A stretch of 64,000 bases of DNA, from assembly GCA_039808365.1 (NCBI GenBank), contig JBDHSX010000005.1, positions 1-64,000 on the forward strand. Direction: 5' to 3'. The stretch comes from 62-47 sp039808365. GTDB taxonomy: Bacteria > Pseudomonadota > Alphaproteobacteria > Rhizobiales > Xanthobacteraceae. Made by a program: the position numbers and the translations under genes. Position 1 is the stretch's first letter, and every line of letters begins with the position of its first letter. The notes under the pieces were generated by a model, which was given only the letters and a program-made list of their open reading frames with translations, was not told the DNA's origin and made no database searches. This document shows positions 9,246 through 16,479 of the stretch, piece after piece.

Positions 9246-10874
9246 TCAAGCGGGCTCCGAGAGCCATTGACGGATGATGGAGACGGTTTCGGACGGATTG
9301 CGGTCGGCCAGTTCACCGACGCGATGCATCGACTGGGCGTGAACGTGGCCCTGCACCTGGGCGGCGTCGGCCATCGGCGGGGCGGTGTTGCCTGGCAGCA
9401 GGTGCTGGCCCGCGGGCGGTTGCGCGGCATCGGTCACAGCCGGCGCCGGGGCCGGCGCGGGAATGGCGGGAGCGGCGGCCGGATCGGGACTGAGAATGCG
9501 TTTGACCAGCGGGCGCACCACCATGAACATCACCACGAGGCCGAGCAGCAGCACCACCACCATCTCGATCAGGTTCATGACGTCGTCCTTGGTGAACGAC
9601 AGCAGTCCCATCACGCCGGCCGGATCGTTGATCGGCTGAGCCGCCGGCGGTTCGGCGAATTTGAGATTGACGACTTCCACCTGGTCGCCGCGCTTCTGGT
9701 CGAAGCCGATGGCCGAGCGCACCAGCGCGGCGATGCGGTCGAGCTGCTCCTTGTCGCGGGCTTGATAGACCGTCTGGCCCTTGTCGTTCTTGACATAGGC
9801 GCCGTCGACCAGCACCGCGACGGAGATGCGCTTGACCCGCCCGGCCTCGGTCACCTCGGTCTTGGTGGTGCGGGAGATTTCGTAATTGTTGGTCTCCTCG
9901 CTCTTCTTGCTCTGATCGCGAGGGGAGGGGGCGGCGTCCTGGCGCTGGTTGCCGGGCAGTTCGTTGTTCACCGTCACCTGGCCGTCGCGGCCGTCGGCGG
10001 TGAGAGAGGATTCCTCGCGGGTCTGGCTGGAGCGCAGCACCCGGCCTTCCGGATCGAAAGTGTCGGAGGTTTGCGTCACCCGGTTGTAGTCGAAGTCCGC
10101 AGACAGTTGCACGCGGGCGCGGCCGGAGCCCACCACCGAGGACACGATCGATTCGATTTCGCCGCGCAGCCGCTTCTCGAAATTGACCCGGCGCTCGTCA
10201 CTGGTGCCGCCGGTGACGGCGCCGTCGGCGGTGGCGCCGTCGGCCAGCAACTGGCCGGCCTCATCGACGATGGAGACGCGCTGCGGCTTCAGGCCGTTGA
10301 CGGCGGAGGCCACCAGATGCCGGATGGCGCGGACCTGCTGCGCCTCCAGCGCGCCGCGGACCCGCAGCACGATGGAGGCGGACGGCTCCGGCGCTTCCCG
10401 CGCGAACAGCGGGCGTTCCGGCAGCACCAGATGGACGCGCGCCGCCTGGATGCGGTCGATGGCGCGGATGGTGCGCGCCAGTTCGCCTTCCAGCGCCCGC
10501 AGATGGTTGATGTTCTGGACGAAGCTGGTGGAGCCGAGGGTATCGGACTTGTCGAAGATCTCGTAACCGACGCCGCCGCCCTTGGGCAGGCCGCCCTCGG
10601 CCAGTTTCATGCGCAGCCGGGTCACCTTGTCCTTCGGCACCATCAGGACAGCGCCGTCGTTGCGCATCTCATAGGGGATCGCCTGCCGCTCAAGCTCCTT
10701 GATGATGCTGGAGGAATCCTCGACGCTGAGATCGGTGAACAGCGTTGTCATCTGCGGCGTCGTGACGCGCATGATGACGACGGCAAAGAACCCGATCAGC
10801 GCCAGCGTCACCGCGGCCATCGCGGCCAGTCGGGATGCGCCCAAGCCCTTGAGGAATGCGGACAAGCCTTGCAC
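9246..10874 (-). CDS. fliF: Flagellar MS-ring protein FliF
   Basis: A 542-residue inner-membrane protein that builds the MS-ring, the platform for rotor and export gate. Two membrane spans (about 18-38 and 430-450) flank a periplasmic region with YscJ-like ring-building motifs (for example ARVHLVLPERPLF) and a low-complexity linker. The cytoplasmic tail, after an Ala/Pro-rich stretch, ends in the FliG-binding segment. GTG 10874 is preferred because AGGGG lies eight bases before it and the protein then begins VQGLSAFLKGLG, as in relatives; a TTG at 10916 is possible. It is the first gene of fliF-fliG-fliH-fliN-flbD. The promoter region holds a 17-bp palindrome (10910-10926) and a TTAA pair (10946-10959). 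Confidence 0.94.
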   Translation of the reverse strand: MQGLSAFLKGLGASRLAAMAAVTLALIGFFAVVIMRVTTPQMTTLFTDLSVEDSSSIIKELERQAIPYEMRNDGAVLMVPKDKVTRLRMKLAEGGLPKGGGVGYEIFDKSDTLGSTSFVQNINHLRALEGELARTIRAIDRIQAARVHLVLPERPLFAREAPEPSASIVLRVRGALEAQQVRAIRHLVASAVNGLKPQRVSIVDEAGQLLADGATADGAVTGGTSDERRVNFEKRLRGEIESIVSSVVGSGRARVQLSADFDYNRVTQTSDTFDPEGRVLRSSQTREESSLTADGRDGQVTVNNELPGNQRQDAAPSPRDQSKKSEETNNYEISRTTKTEVTEAGRVKRISVAVLVDGAYVKNDKGQTVYQARDKEQLDRIAALVRSAIGFDQKRGDQVEVVNLKFAEPPAAQPINDPAGVMGLLSFTKDDVMNLIEMVVVLLLGLVVMFMVVRPLVKRILSPDPAAAPAIPAPAPAPAVTDAAQPPAGQHLLPGNTAPPMADAAQVQGHVHAQSMHRVGELADRNPSETVSIIRQWLSEPA

Positions 10875-10909
10875 GAACCAACCCCTGAGATTCGGCACGG
10901 AACGCCGAC

Positions 10910-10926
10910 TGGGCAAAATTTGCCCA
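10910..10926 (-). promoter_or_regulatory. Palindromic operator upstream of fliF, candidate FlbD site
   Basis: TGGGCAAAATTTGCCCA is a perfect 17-bp palindrome (8 + 1 + 8), ending about 36 bases before the fliF start. Ten bases of it, AAAATTTGCC, recur upstream of sciP at 11377-11386. In Caulobacter, FlbD represses fliF from a site in the same place. Assignment to FlbD is inference; the palindrome itself is directly visible. Confidence 0.5.
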
Positions 10927-10945
10927 TGGGATGGTTTCCATATGG

Positions 10946-10959
10946 TTAACGGCGGTTAA
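10946..10959 (-). promoter_or_regulatory. Paired TTAA motif upstream of fliF, CtrA-like with 6-bp spacing
   Basis: TTAA-CGGCGG-TTAA lies 72-85 bases upstream of the fliF GTG. The CtrA consensus is TTAA-N7-TTAA, so the spacing is one short. It is offered as a possible degenerate CtrA site because CtrA controls fliF in related bacteria and the CtrA inhibitor sciP is the next gene. Confidence 0.3.
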
Positions 10960-10982
10960 CGCCGATGACCAAATGCAAGAAT

Positions 10983-11017
10983 GACTAAAAACCGGCCCCC
11001 GATCGGGAGCCGGTTTT
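10983..11017 (-). terminator. Rho-independent terminator after sciP
   Basis: AAAACCGGC (10988-10996 region) pairs with GCCGGTTTT (11009-11017), with a further CCCGATCGGG stem inside. Read on the minus strand the hairpin runs into TTTTTAGTC. It sits 26 bases after the sciP stop and so separates sciP from the fliF promoter. Confidence 0.8.
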
Positions 11018-11042
11018 CAGACGATTGGTGATTTCCGGAGGC

Positions 11043-11318
11043 TTATTGTCGATATTGCTGGATGCGGGTCGTGCGCAAACCGGCAAGACCATGTTGGTCG
11101 ATGGAAAACTGCCAGGACAGGAATTCGTCCACGGTCAGCGTATAGCGACTACAGGCTTCTTCGAGGGACAACAGTCCCCCGCGCACGGCGGCAACAACTT
11201 CGGCCTTGCGGCGGATCACCCACCGCTTGGTTCCGGGCGCGGGAAGATCCGCGATCGTTAACGGACTGCCGTCCGGCCCGATGACGTATTTCACCCTCGG
11301 GCGATGGGGTTCGGTCAT
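11043..11318 (-). CDS. sciP: CtrA inhibitory protein SciP (DUF1153)
   Basis: A 91-residue helix-turn-helix protein. In Caulobacter SciP binds the master regulator CtrA at promoters and blocks RNA polymerase recruitment in the swarmer cell. The diagnostic stretches KYVIGPDGSPLTIADLP, TKRWVIRRKAEVVAAV and LSLEEACSRY are all present, and the protein ends GLRTTRIQQYR as in its relatives. ATG 11318 gives the standard length; the frame is open to 11393. It is monocistronic, with a terminator at 10983 and a CtrA-like site at 11375 in its own upstream region. It lies inside the flagellar cluster between flgD and fliF. Confidence 0.9.
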   Translation of the reverse strand: MTEPHRPRVKYVIGPDGSPLTIADLPAPGTKRWVIRRKAEVVAAVRGGLLSLEEACSRYTLTVDEFLSWQFSIDQHGLAGLRTTRIQQYRQ

Positions 11319-11373
11319 GGCATACTCACAAACACTAACCACTGAACTCACCATCGCAAGGTAACCGGGTCGG

Positions 11374-11390
11374 CTTAAAATTTGCCTAAG
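11374..11390 (-). promoter_or_regulatory. CtrA-like site upstream of sciP
   Basis: Read on the minus strand the motif is TTAG-GCAAATT-TTAA, the CtrA consensus TTAA-N7-TTAA with one mismatch and correct spacing, 57 bases before the sciP ATG. It also contains AAAATTTGCC (11377-11386), identical to half of the fliF palindrome. sciP is CtrA-activated in Caulobacter, so a site here is expected. Function is inferred. Confidence 0.45.
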
Positions 11391-11437
11391 CATACCCCTG
11401 CAATTCGAATGTATCTGGAACCGGGCCTTGAAACAGG

Positions 11438-11463
11438 CGCAAAAATGCCCGCCTGAGGCGGGC
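11438..11463 (-). terminator. Rho-independent terminator after flgD
   Basis: GCCCGCC (11447-11453) pairs with GGCGGGC (11457-11463) across a 3-base loop, and the minus-strand transcript then reads ATTTTTGCG. It is 24 bases after the flgD stop and ends the fliK-flgD unit. Confidence 0.8.
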
Positions 11464-11486
11464 TGAAGCGGCCGGTCGGCAACGGC

Positions 11487-12182
11487 TTACGAGCCGCGGC
11501 CGACCACCTTCTTGACCTTGTCGATGGTGAAGCTCTGGTCGCCAATCGACAGCGTCGGCGGGTCCTGAGTCAGGTCGGCGGCTTGCACAACGCCCTGGAT
11601 TTCGGTCGAGATGGCGACGCTTTGGCCCGATGCGTCCTTGGCGGTCGCGGTCAGGGTGTAGCTGCCGTCGGGCCACTGGACGCCGTCATTGCCGCGGCCG
11701 TCCCACTGGAAGGTCTGATGACCGCCAGCACTGATCGGAAAGCTGCCGGTATAGACCGCCTGGCCGGTGGAATTGCTGATTGTGACGGTGACCGTGGAGG
11801 GCTTGGAAGCGCCCAGCGCCCAGGTCGCCGAGCCGTCCGCGAGGGTGGCGGTGGAGCCATCGACCACGGCGGTCGCGCCGACGAAGTTCAGCGCCTGGGT
11901 CGATTGCGCGGTCTTTTGCAGGGCGACCAGCGACGAGAGCTGATCGTTGGTCTTGAGTTGCTGCTCGACGCCGGCGAACTGCACCAATTGCTGGGTGAAC
12001 TGGTTGGTGTCGAGCGGATCGAGCGGATTCTGGTTCTGCAACTGCGTCGTCAGCAGCATCAGGAAGGTCTGGAAATTGTCGGCGATCCCCGATGTCGTGC
12101 TGGAGGTCGAGGTGCTGCTTGACGATGTCGTCTGCGCAGGGGCCGAGACGATCGTGGTCGGAAGCGTTGCGTCCACCGCCAT
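11487..12182 (-). CDS. flgD: Flagellar hook assembly scaffold FlgD
   Basis: A 231-residue hook-capping protein, exported by the flagellar system and needed for FlgE polymerisation. A Ser/Thr-rich N-terminus is followed by the FlgD N-terminal signature FLMLLTTQLQNQNPLDPLD (residues ~40-58) and FTQQLVQFAGVEQQLKTN. A FlgD Ig-like/Tudor region follows, including TFQWDGRGNDGVQWPDGSY. It lies 9 bp after fliK and is probably co-transcribed with it; a strong terminator follows. Confidence 0.93.
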   Translation of the reverse strand: MAVDATLPTTIVSAPAQTTSSSSTSTSSTTSGIADNFQTFLMLLTTQLQNQNPLDPLDTNQFTQQLVQFAGVEQQLKTNDQLSSLVALQKTAQSTQALNFVGATAVVDGSTATLADGSATWALGASKPSTVTVTISNSTGQAVYTGSFPISAGGHQTFQWDGRGNDGVQWPDGSYTLTATAKDASGQSVAISTEIQGVVQAADLTQDPPTLSIGDQSFTIDKVKKVVGRGS

Positions 12183-12191
12183 GGCGATCTC

Positions 12192-13577
12192 CTAAACCCT
12201 GATGTCGAGGCCGCGGCTCGCGCCCGCGGCGTGCATGTAAGTCGTATTGGCGGCGGCGAGCGGCGTGACGCCGGCGTCGCCGATGACCAGCCGGTGCGGT
12301 TGGCGTTCGGCATCGCCACGGTTTTGATTGCCGGAGGACTGATCGCGCAGGCTGAATTGCAGGCTGCTCTCGCCGGTCTTCAGGCCGGCGTCCTCCAGCG
12401 CACGCTGGAGCTGCGGCGCGTCCTGCCGCAGCATCGCCAGCGTTTCGGGCTTCTCCACCGTCAGATGCGAGGTGACTTGCCCATGGCGGTCGACGTCGAG
12501 CCGGACGTCGATGCGGCCCAGTTCCGCCGGATCGAGCCGGATTTCGAACCGGCTGTTGCCGGCGCGCGCGCTGGCGGCGATCTCGATGGCGAGGCCGCTG
12601 ACGGGAACGGCGAGATTGGCCGTTGCCGTTGTCGCCGGTTGGGCTGCCGGGATGGTTGCGACGGTGGGCGTTTGCGGCGTCGCCAGGGGGGGAGCCCCGG
12701 GCGGCGACATGGCGTCTGGCGTCGCCGGTTGCGGCTGCGATGCCATGGTTGCGGCGTGATGTCCGCCTGTTGACGGTGTCGCGGAATCGCCGTTCGCGCG
12801 ATCGCCATCCGGTATCGGTAATGCAGGTGCTGCGTCGGCGCTGGCGACGCCGGGATGCGGCTGGGTCTGAGCCGCGCCAGGCGGCGCGGGCGGCCGGGGC
12901 GTGCCATGGGACGCCGCCGGGTCGGCGGGCGTCACGGGCGGGGTGTCGCCGGCTTTGATCCCCTTGGCGGCCGCCGCCCCGACGACCGATGCCAGTCGGG
13001 ACGCCGATGCCGGTTGGGCTTCCGCCGTCAGGGGCAATTCGGCGGCCGGCACGGGCGTCGTCGCGATGGTCTTGGCGATGGTGAAGTTGGTGGCGTCCAC
13101 CTCGGCGGCCGCGCCCGCGACCGCCTCGACGATCGCGGCCGGCGCCATGCCCGGCGGCGTGGCTGTGGCGGACTCCGTCGCCGTATCGGTCGCGGTGGCC
13201 CGCCGCGGGCGGCCAGCGGTGACGTTGTCGTCGGGGCTCTCGGCCGGCTTGGTGGGTTTCGACGGCTCGTCGGCCTCGTGGCGGAAACCGTCGTCGCTTG
13301 TCGTTCCTTCGGCTCTCCGGGGCTGATTGGCCGGTGTGGCGGCGTTGGCGGCGGCGGCATCGCGCGAGTCTTGTACCGAAGGCGACGCGGGACGGGGCGA
13401 TCGCGTCGAGTCCCGCCGCTCCGCCGTCGCGGAGCGGGACCGTTCGGAGGCATGAGCCTTGGCGTCGACCAGCGCCGCGAAACCGTTCGGTTCCGAGCGC
13501 GCGTTCGGCGCCGACGGCCGTGACGGCTCGGGCCGGCTGGAAGAACTCGCGCTGGACTCAGGAGCGACGCTGACCAC
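12192..13577 (-). CDS. fliK: Flagellar hook-length control protein FliK
   Basis: A 461-residue protein that acts as the hook ruler and switches export specificity from hook to filament. The first ~330 residues are low-complexity Ala/Pro/Thr-rich sequence typical of the ruler. The conserved Flg_hook domain lies at about 340-430, with LDPAELGRIDVRLDV, MLRQDAPQLQRALEDAGL and SLQFSLRDQ. The start is a GTG at 13577 with GAGG about seven bases upstream; no in-frame ATG or TTG lies further upstream nearby. Directly upstream, 13591-13617 has two copies of CTTGAAACCGCG in a 15-bp repeat. It precedes flgD on the same strand. Confidence 0.85.
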   Translation of the reverse strand: MVSVAPESSASSSSRPEPSRPSAPNARSEPNGFAALVDAKAHASERSRSATAERRDSTRSPRPASPSVQDSRDAAAANAATPANQPRRAEGTTSDDGFRHEADEPSKPTKPAESPDDNVTAGRPRRATATDTATESATATPPGMAPAAIVEAVAGAAAEVDATNFTIAKTIATTPVPAAELPLTAEAQPASASRLASVVGAAAAKGIKAGDTPPVTPADPAASHGTPRPPAPPGAAQTQPHPGVASADAAPALPIPDGDRANGDSATPSTGGHHAATMASQPQPATPDAMSPPGAPPLATPQTPTVATIPAAQPATTATANLAVPVSGLAIEIAASARAGNSRFEIRLDPAELGRIDVRLDVDRHGQVTSHLTVEKPETLAMLRQDAPQLQRALEDAGLKTGESSLQFSLRDQSSGNQNRGDAERQPHRLVIGDAGVTPLAAANTTYMHAAGASRGLDIRV

Positions 13578-13895
13578 GGAAACCTCGGTTCTTGAAACCG
13601 CGACTCTTGAAACCGCGTCTCCCCAGCAAGGAACAGGCCAATTCTTGAAAATCCGAAAATCGTTCTATATCAGGGATGTATGGAATTTCGGGCGCTGTGG
13701 CTCGCGTCCTCCGGGCGCTGATTTCTGCCCGGCGGCAAGATTTGCCGGCGGATCTGGCGGCGGCGATTGCCTCGCCGGGATGCCGACGTTATGAAGAACG
13801 ATCTCCCTTGATCGGCGCGAGGCGACGTGCGTCCGCCGACCGACTTAGAACCTGACGATCGCGGGATGTCGCGCGATCGCGAGCAAGACCGGTCG
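13578..13895. other. Divergent promoter region between fliK and mnmA
   Basis: This 318-bp stretch holds no convincing gene. The visible structure is a 15-bp tandem repeat with the core CTTGAAACCGCG at 13591-13602 and 13606-13617, plus a third partial CTTGAAA near 13644. These lie immediately upstream of the fliK start. In the fliK frame the repeat units would read AVSRV AVSRT without a stop, so the true fliK start could be further upstream at a non-standard codon. I see no -10/-35 pair of good quality for either gene. Confidence 0.4.
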
Positions 13896-15110
13896 ATGCT
13901 GAACAGTCTGGATATCGAGGGCCGTCCGCAGGACACCCGTGTTGTCGTGGCGATGTCCGGCGGCGTCGATTCGTCGGCGACGGCGGCGCTGCTGAAGTCC
14001 GAAGGCTACGATGTCGTCGGCATCACCCTGCAACTGTACGACCATGGCGCCGCTATCCATCGCAAGGGCGCGTGCTGCGCCGGTCAGGACATTCACGACG
14101 CCCGCGATGTCGCGGAACGGCTCGGGATTCCTCACTACGTTCTGGACTACGAAAGCCGTTTCCGGGAATCGGTCATCAACAGTTTCGCCGAGAGCTACGC
14201 GCTCGGTGAAACGCCGGTGCCGTGCATCGAGTGCAATCGTTCGGTGAAATTCCGCGATCTGCTGGCGACGGCGCGCGAACTGGGCGCGGCGGTGCTGGCG
14301 ACGGGGCACTACGTCGCGTCGCGGCGGCTGGTCGATGGTTCGCGCGCGCTGGTCTGCGCCGCCGATGCCGATCGCGATCAAAGTTATTTCCTGTTCGCGA
14401 CCACACGCGAGCAACTCAACTATCTGCGCTTCCCGCTTGGCGACATGACCAAGCCGCAGGTGCGCGAACTGGCGCGGCGCTTCGGATTGACGGTGGCGGA
14501 CAAGCACGACAGCCAGGACATCTGCTTCGTGCCGAGTGGACGCTACACCGACGTGATCGAACGGCTGCAGCCGGGCGCGATGACGCCAGGCGACATCGTC
14601 GATCTGTCCGGGCATGTTCTCGGCCGTCATCACGGCATCGCGCATTTCACCGTCGGGCAACGGCGCGGCCTCGGCATCGCCGCGAGCGCACCGCTTTATG
14701 TGGTGAAGCTCGATGTCGCCAACGCCCGTGTCGTGGTGGGGCCGCGCGAAGCGCTGCGCATGCACCGCATTCGTCTGCGCGACGTCAACTGGATCGGCGA
14801 CGGCACGCTCGATCAGGCCGCCGCAGGCCAAGGGCGCGAGATTTTCGTGCGGGTGCGCTCGACGCGCGCGCCGCAGGCCGCGTGGCTGCGCGCGGTCGAT
14901 GGCGAATGCGAGGTCGAACTGGTCGCGGGCGAGGAGGGTGTGTCGGCCGGTCAGGCGTGCGTATTCTACGACGCGCCGGCCGGACAAGCGCGCGTGCTCG
15001 GCGGCGGCTTCATCAAGAGCGCCGCCGCGCGCCACGAGGGCGCGCGCGCTCCGGAAAACCGGGCGCGCGATGCCGCGGTTCAATTCGCTGCCGCGGCAGT
15101 GCGCGGCTGA
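13896..15110 (+). CDS. mnmA: tRNA-specific 2-thiouridylase MnmA
   Basis: A 404-residue enzyme that thiolates U34 of tRNA-Lys, -Glu and -Gln using ATP and sulfur delivered by a relay. The PP-loop SGGVDSS is at residues 21-27. The catalytic pair is Cys113 (in PCIECNRSVKF) and Cys210 (in DSQDICFVPSGRY). The C-terminal tRNA-binding domains follow with HFTVGQRRGLG. ATG 13896 gives the usual MLNSLDIEGR start of Nitrobacteraceae proteins; the open frame reaches 13827. It is followed after 18 bp by the pmtA-like gene. Confidence 0.95.
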   Translation: MLNSLDIEGRPQDTRVVVAMSGGVDSSATAALLKSEGYDVVGITLQLYDHGAAIHRKGACCAGQDIHDARDVAERLGIPHYVLDYESRFRESVINSFAESYALGETPVPCIECNRSVKFRDLLATARELGAAVLATGHYVASRRLVDGSRALVCAADADRDQSYFLFATTREQLNYLRFPLGDMTKPQVRELARRFGLTVADKHDSQDICFVPSGRYTDVIERLQPGAMTPGDIVDLSGHVLGRHHGIAHFTVGQRRGLGIAASAPLYVVKLDVANARVVVGPREALRMHRIRLRDVNWIGDGTLDQAAAGQGREIFVRVRSTRAPQAAWLRAVDGECEVELVAGEEGVSAGQACVFYDAPAGQARVLGGGFIKSAAARHEGARAPENRARDAAVQFAAAAVRG

Positions 15111-15128
15111 TCGCGGGACGGGCGGGAG

Positions 15129-15767
15129 ATGGCTAACGATATCGACCGCGCCGGCGTCGCCAAGGCGTATGGGCGTTGGGCGCCGGTCTACGATCTGGTG
15201 TTCGGCAAGGTGTTCGATCAGGGACGCCAGTCGACGATCGCCGAAGCCGACCGGATCGGAGGGCGGATTCTCGATGTCGGTGTCGGCACCGGCCTGTCAT
15301 TGTCCGACTACGCGCGAACCACGCGGCTGTGCGGCGTCGATATTTCCGAGCCGATGCTGCGCAAGGCGCAGGAGCGGGTGAGGGCGCTCAAGCTCGACAA
15401 CGTCGAGACGCTGGCGGTGATGGACGCCAAGAATCTGGCGTTCGCCGATGCCTCGTTCGATGCGGTGGTGGCGCAATATGTCATCACCGCGGTGCCCGAT
15501 CCGGAGGCGACGCTGGATGATTTCGTCCGCGTGCTGAAGCCCGGCGGCGAGCTTATCCTGGTCAATCACATCGGCGCCGAGAGCGGCCCGCGCCGGGCGT
15601 TCGAACTGGCGTTTTCGCCGTTGGCGCGGCGGCTGGGCTGGCGTCCGGAATTTCCCTGGGCGAGGCTGGTCGATTGGGCGGCGCGGCACGGCGGCGTCAC
15701 CCTGGTCGAGCGGCGGCCGATGCCGCCGATGGGACACTTCTCGCTGATCCGCTACCGCAAGGCTTGA
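15129..15767 (+). CDS. pmtA: Class I SAM methyltransferase, phosphatidylethanolamine N-methyltransferase type
   Basis: A 212-residue methyltransferase. RILDVGVGTGLS (from about residue 47) is the SAM-binding motif I, and VCGVDISEPML-like sequence supplies motif II. The N-terminal YGRWAPVYDLVFGKVFDQGR is typical of the Rhodobacter/Bradyrhizobium PmtA group, which converts phosphatidylethanolamine stepwise to phosphatidylcholine at the membrane. It follows mnmA by 18 bp and converges with the ABC ATPase gene (15-bp gap). A ubiquinone-type methyltransferase is the main alternative, but the N-terminal motif favours PmtA. Confidence 0.72.
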   Translation: MANDIDRAGVAKAYGRWAPVYDLVFGKVFDQGRQSTIAEADRIGGRILDVGVGTGLSLSDYARTTRLCGVDISEPMLRKAQERVRALKLDNVETLAVMDAKNLAFADASFDAVVAQYVITAVPDPEATLDDFVRVLKPGGELILVNHIGAESGPRRAFELAFSPLARRLGWRPEFPWARLVDWAARHGGVTLVERRPMPPMGHFSLIRYRKA

Positions 15768-15782
15768 GCGGCTTCGAAAAAT

Positions 15783-16478
15783 CTACAGCCGCCCGTCGCG
15801 TAATTCAAAAATGCGATCGAACCGGTCGAAGATTTTTTCGTCGTGCGTGACGGTGATAATCGCGGCGTCGCGCGCGATGGCGAGCTTGCGCAGCAAATCC
15901 ATGACGATGCCGGCGCGTTTGGAATCGAGCGCGGCGGTCGGCTCGTCGGCGAGAATGATGCGCGGGCTGTTCGCCAGCGCGCGGGCGATGGCGACGCGCT
16001 GCGCCTCGCCGCCGGAGAGTTTTGCCGGCATCGCGTGTTTGCGCGTGCCGACCTCCAGGTCGTCGAGAAGTTCGCTTGCGCGCTTCCGCGCCGTCGCCGT
16101 GTCGACGCCCGCCAATTGCAGGATGACCGCCACGTTGTCGATGGCGTCAAGGAAGGGCAGCAGGTTGTGCGACTGGAAGATGAACCCGATCTTGTCGAGC
16201 CGCAGGCGTCTCAAGTCCCCGCGTTGCCATTGTCCGTGATGCAGCACCCGCTCGCCGTCGAGATCCATCGTCCCCGCCGAGGGATCGAGGATGCAGCCGA
16301 TGACGTTGAGAAGCGTGGTCTTGCCCGACCCGGAGGGACCGAGCAGGGCCACGACCTCGCCGGGAAACACTTCGAGCGAGATATCCCGCAGGGCATCGAC
16401 GCGGGTTTCACCCTCGCCGAAATGTTTCGAGACGCCCTCGACCCGCACCAGCGGTTTCGCCGCATCGTGTGATGTCAT
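15783..16478 (-). CDS. ABC exporter ATPase, DevA/LolD/MacB type
   Basis: A 231-residue nucleotide-binding subunit. Walker A is GPSGSGKTT (47-55), the signature is LSGGEAQRVAIARAL and Walker B is IILADEPTAALD, with a His-loop in TVTHDEKIF. It drives the FtsX-type permease encoded just upstream. ATG 16478 lies one base after the permease stop; the longer open frame to 16586 lies inside that gene. Together with the adaptor and permease this is a DevBCA-like tripartite exporter. A TolC-type outer-membrane partner is not encoded here. The substrate is unknown. Confidence 0.88.
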   Translation of the reverse strand: MTSHDAAKPLVRVEGVSKHFGEGETRVDALRDISLEVFPGEVVALLGPSGSGKTTLLNVIGCILDPSAGTMDLDGERVLHHGQWQRGDLRRLRLDKIGFIFQSHNLLPFLDAIDNVAVILQLAGVDTATARKRASELLDDLEVGTRKHAMPAKLSGGEAQRVAIARALANSPRIILADEPTAALDSKRAGIVMDLLRKLAIARDAAIITVTHDEKIFDRFDRIFELRDGRL

Positions 16479-16479
16479 G

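Noticed and set aside
10911..10925. A sigma-54 promoter at the fliF palindrome
   Set aside because: GG and GC elements are 9 bp apart rather than 10, and the sequence is a perfect palindrome, so an operator is the simpler reading.
9267..10949. A 560-residue plus-strand open frame opposite fliF
   Set aside because: It is exactly antisense to fliF, rich in Arg/His/Asp/Gly as expected from a reversed GC-rich gene, and has no recognisable domain.
13591..13617. CRISPR-like repeats
   Set aside because: Only two 12-bp copies with a 3-bp gap; no spacers or cas genes in the window.
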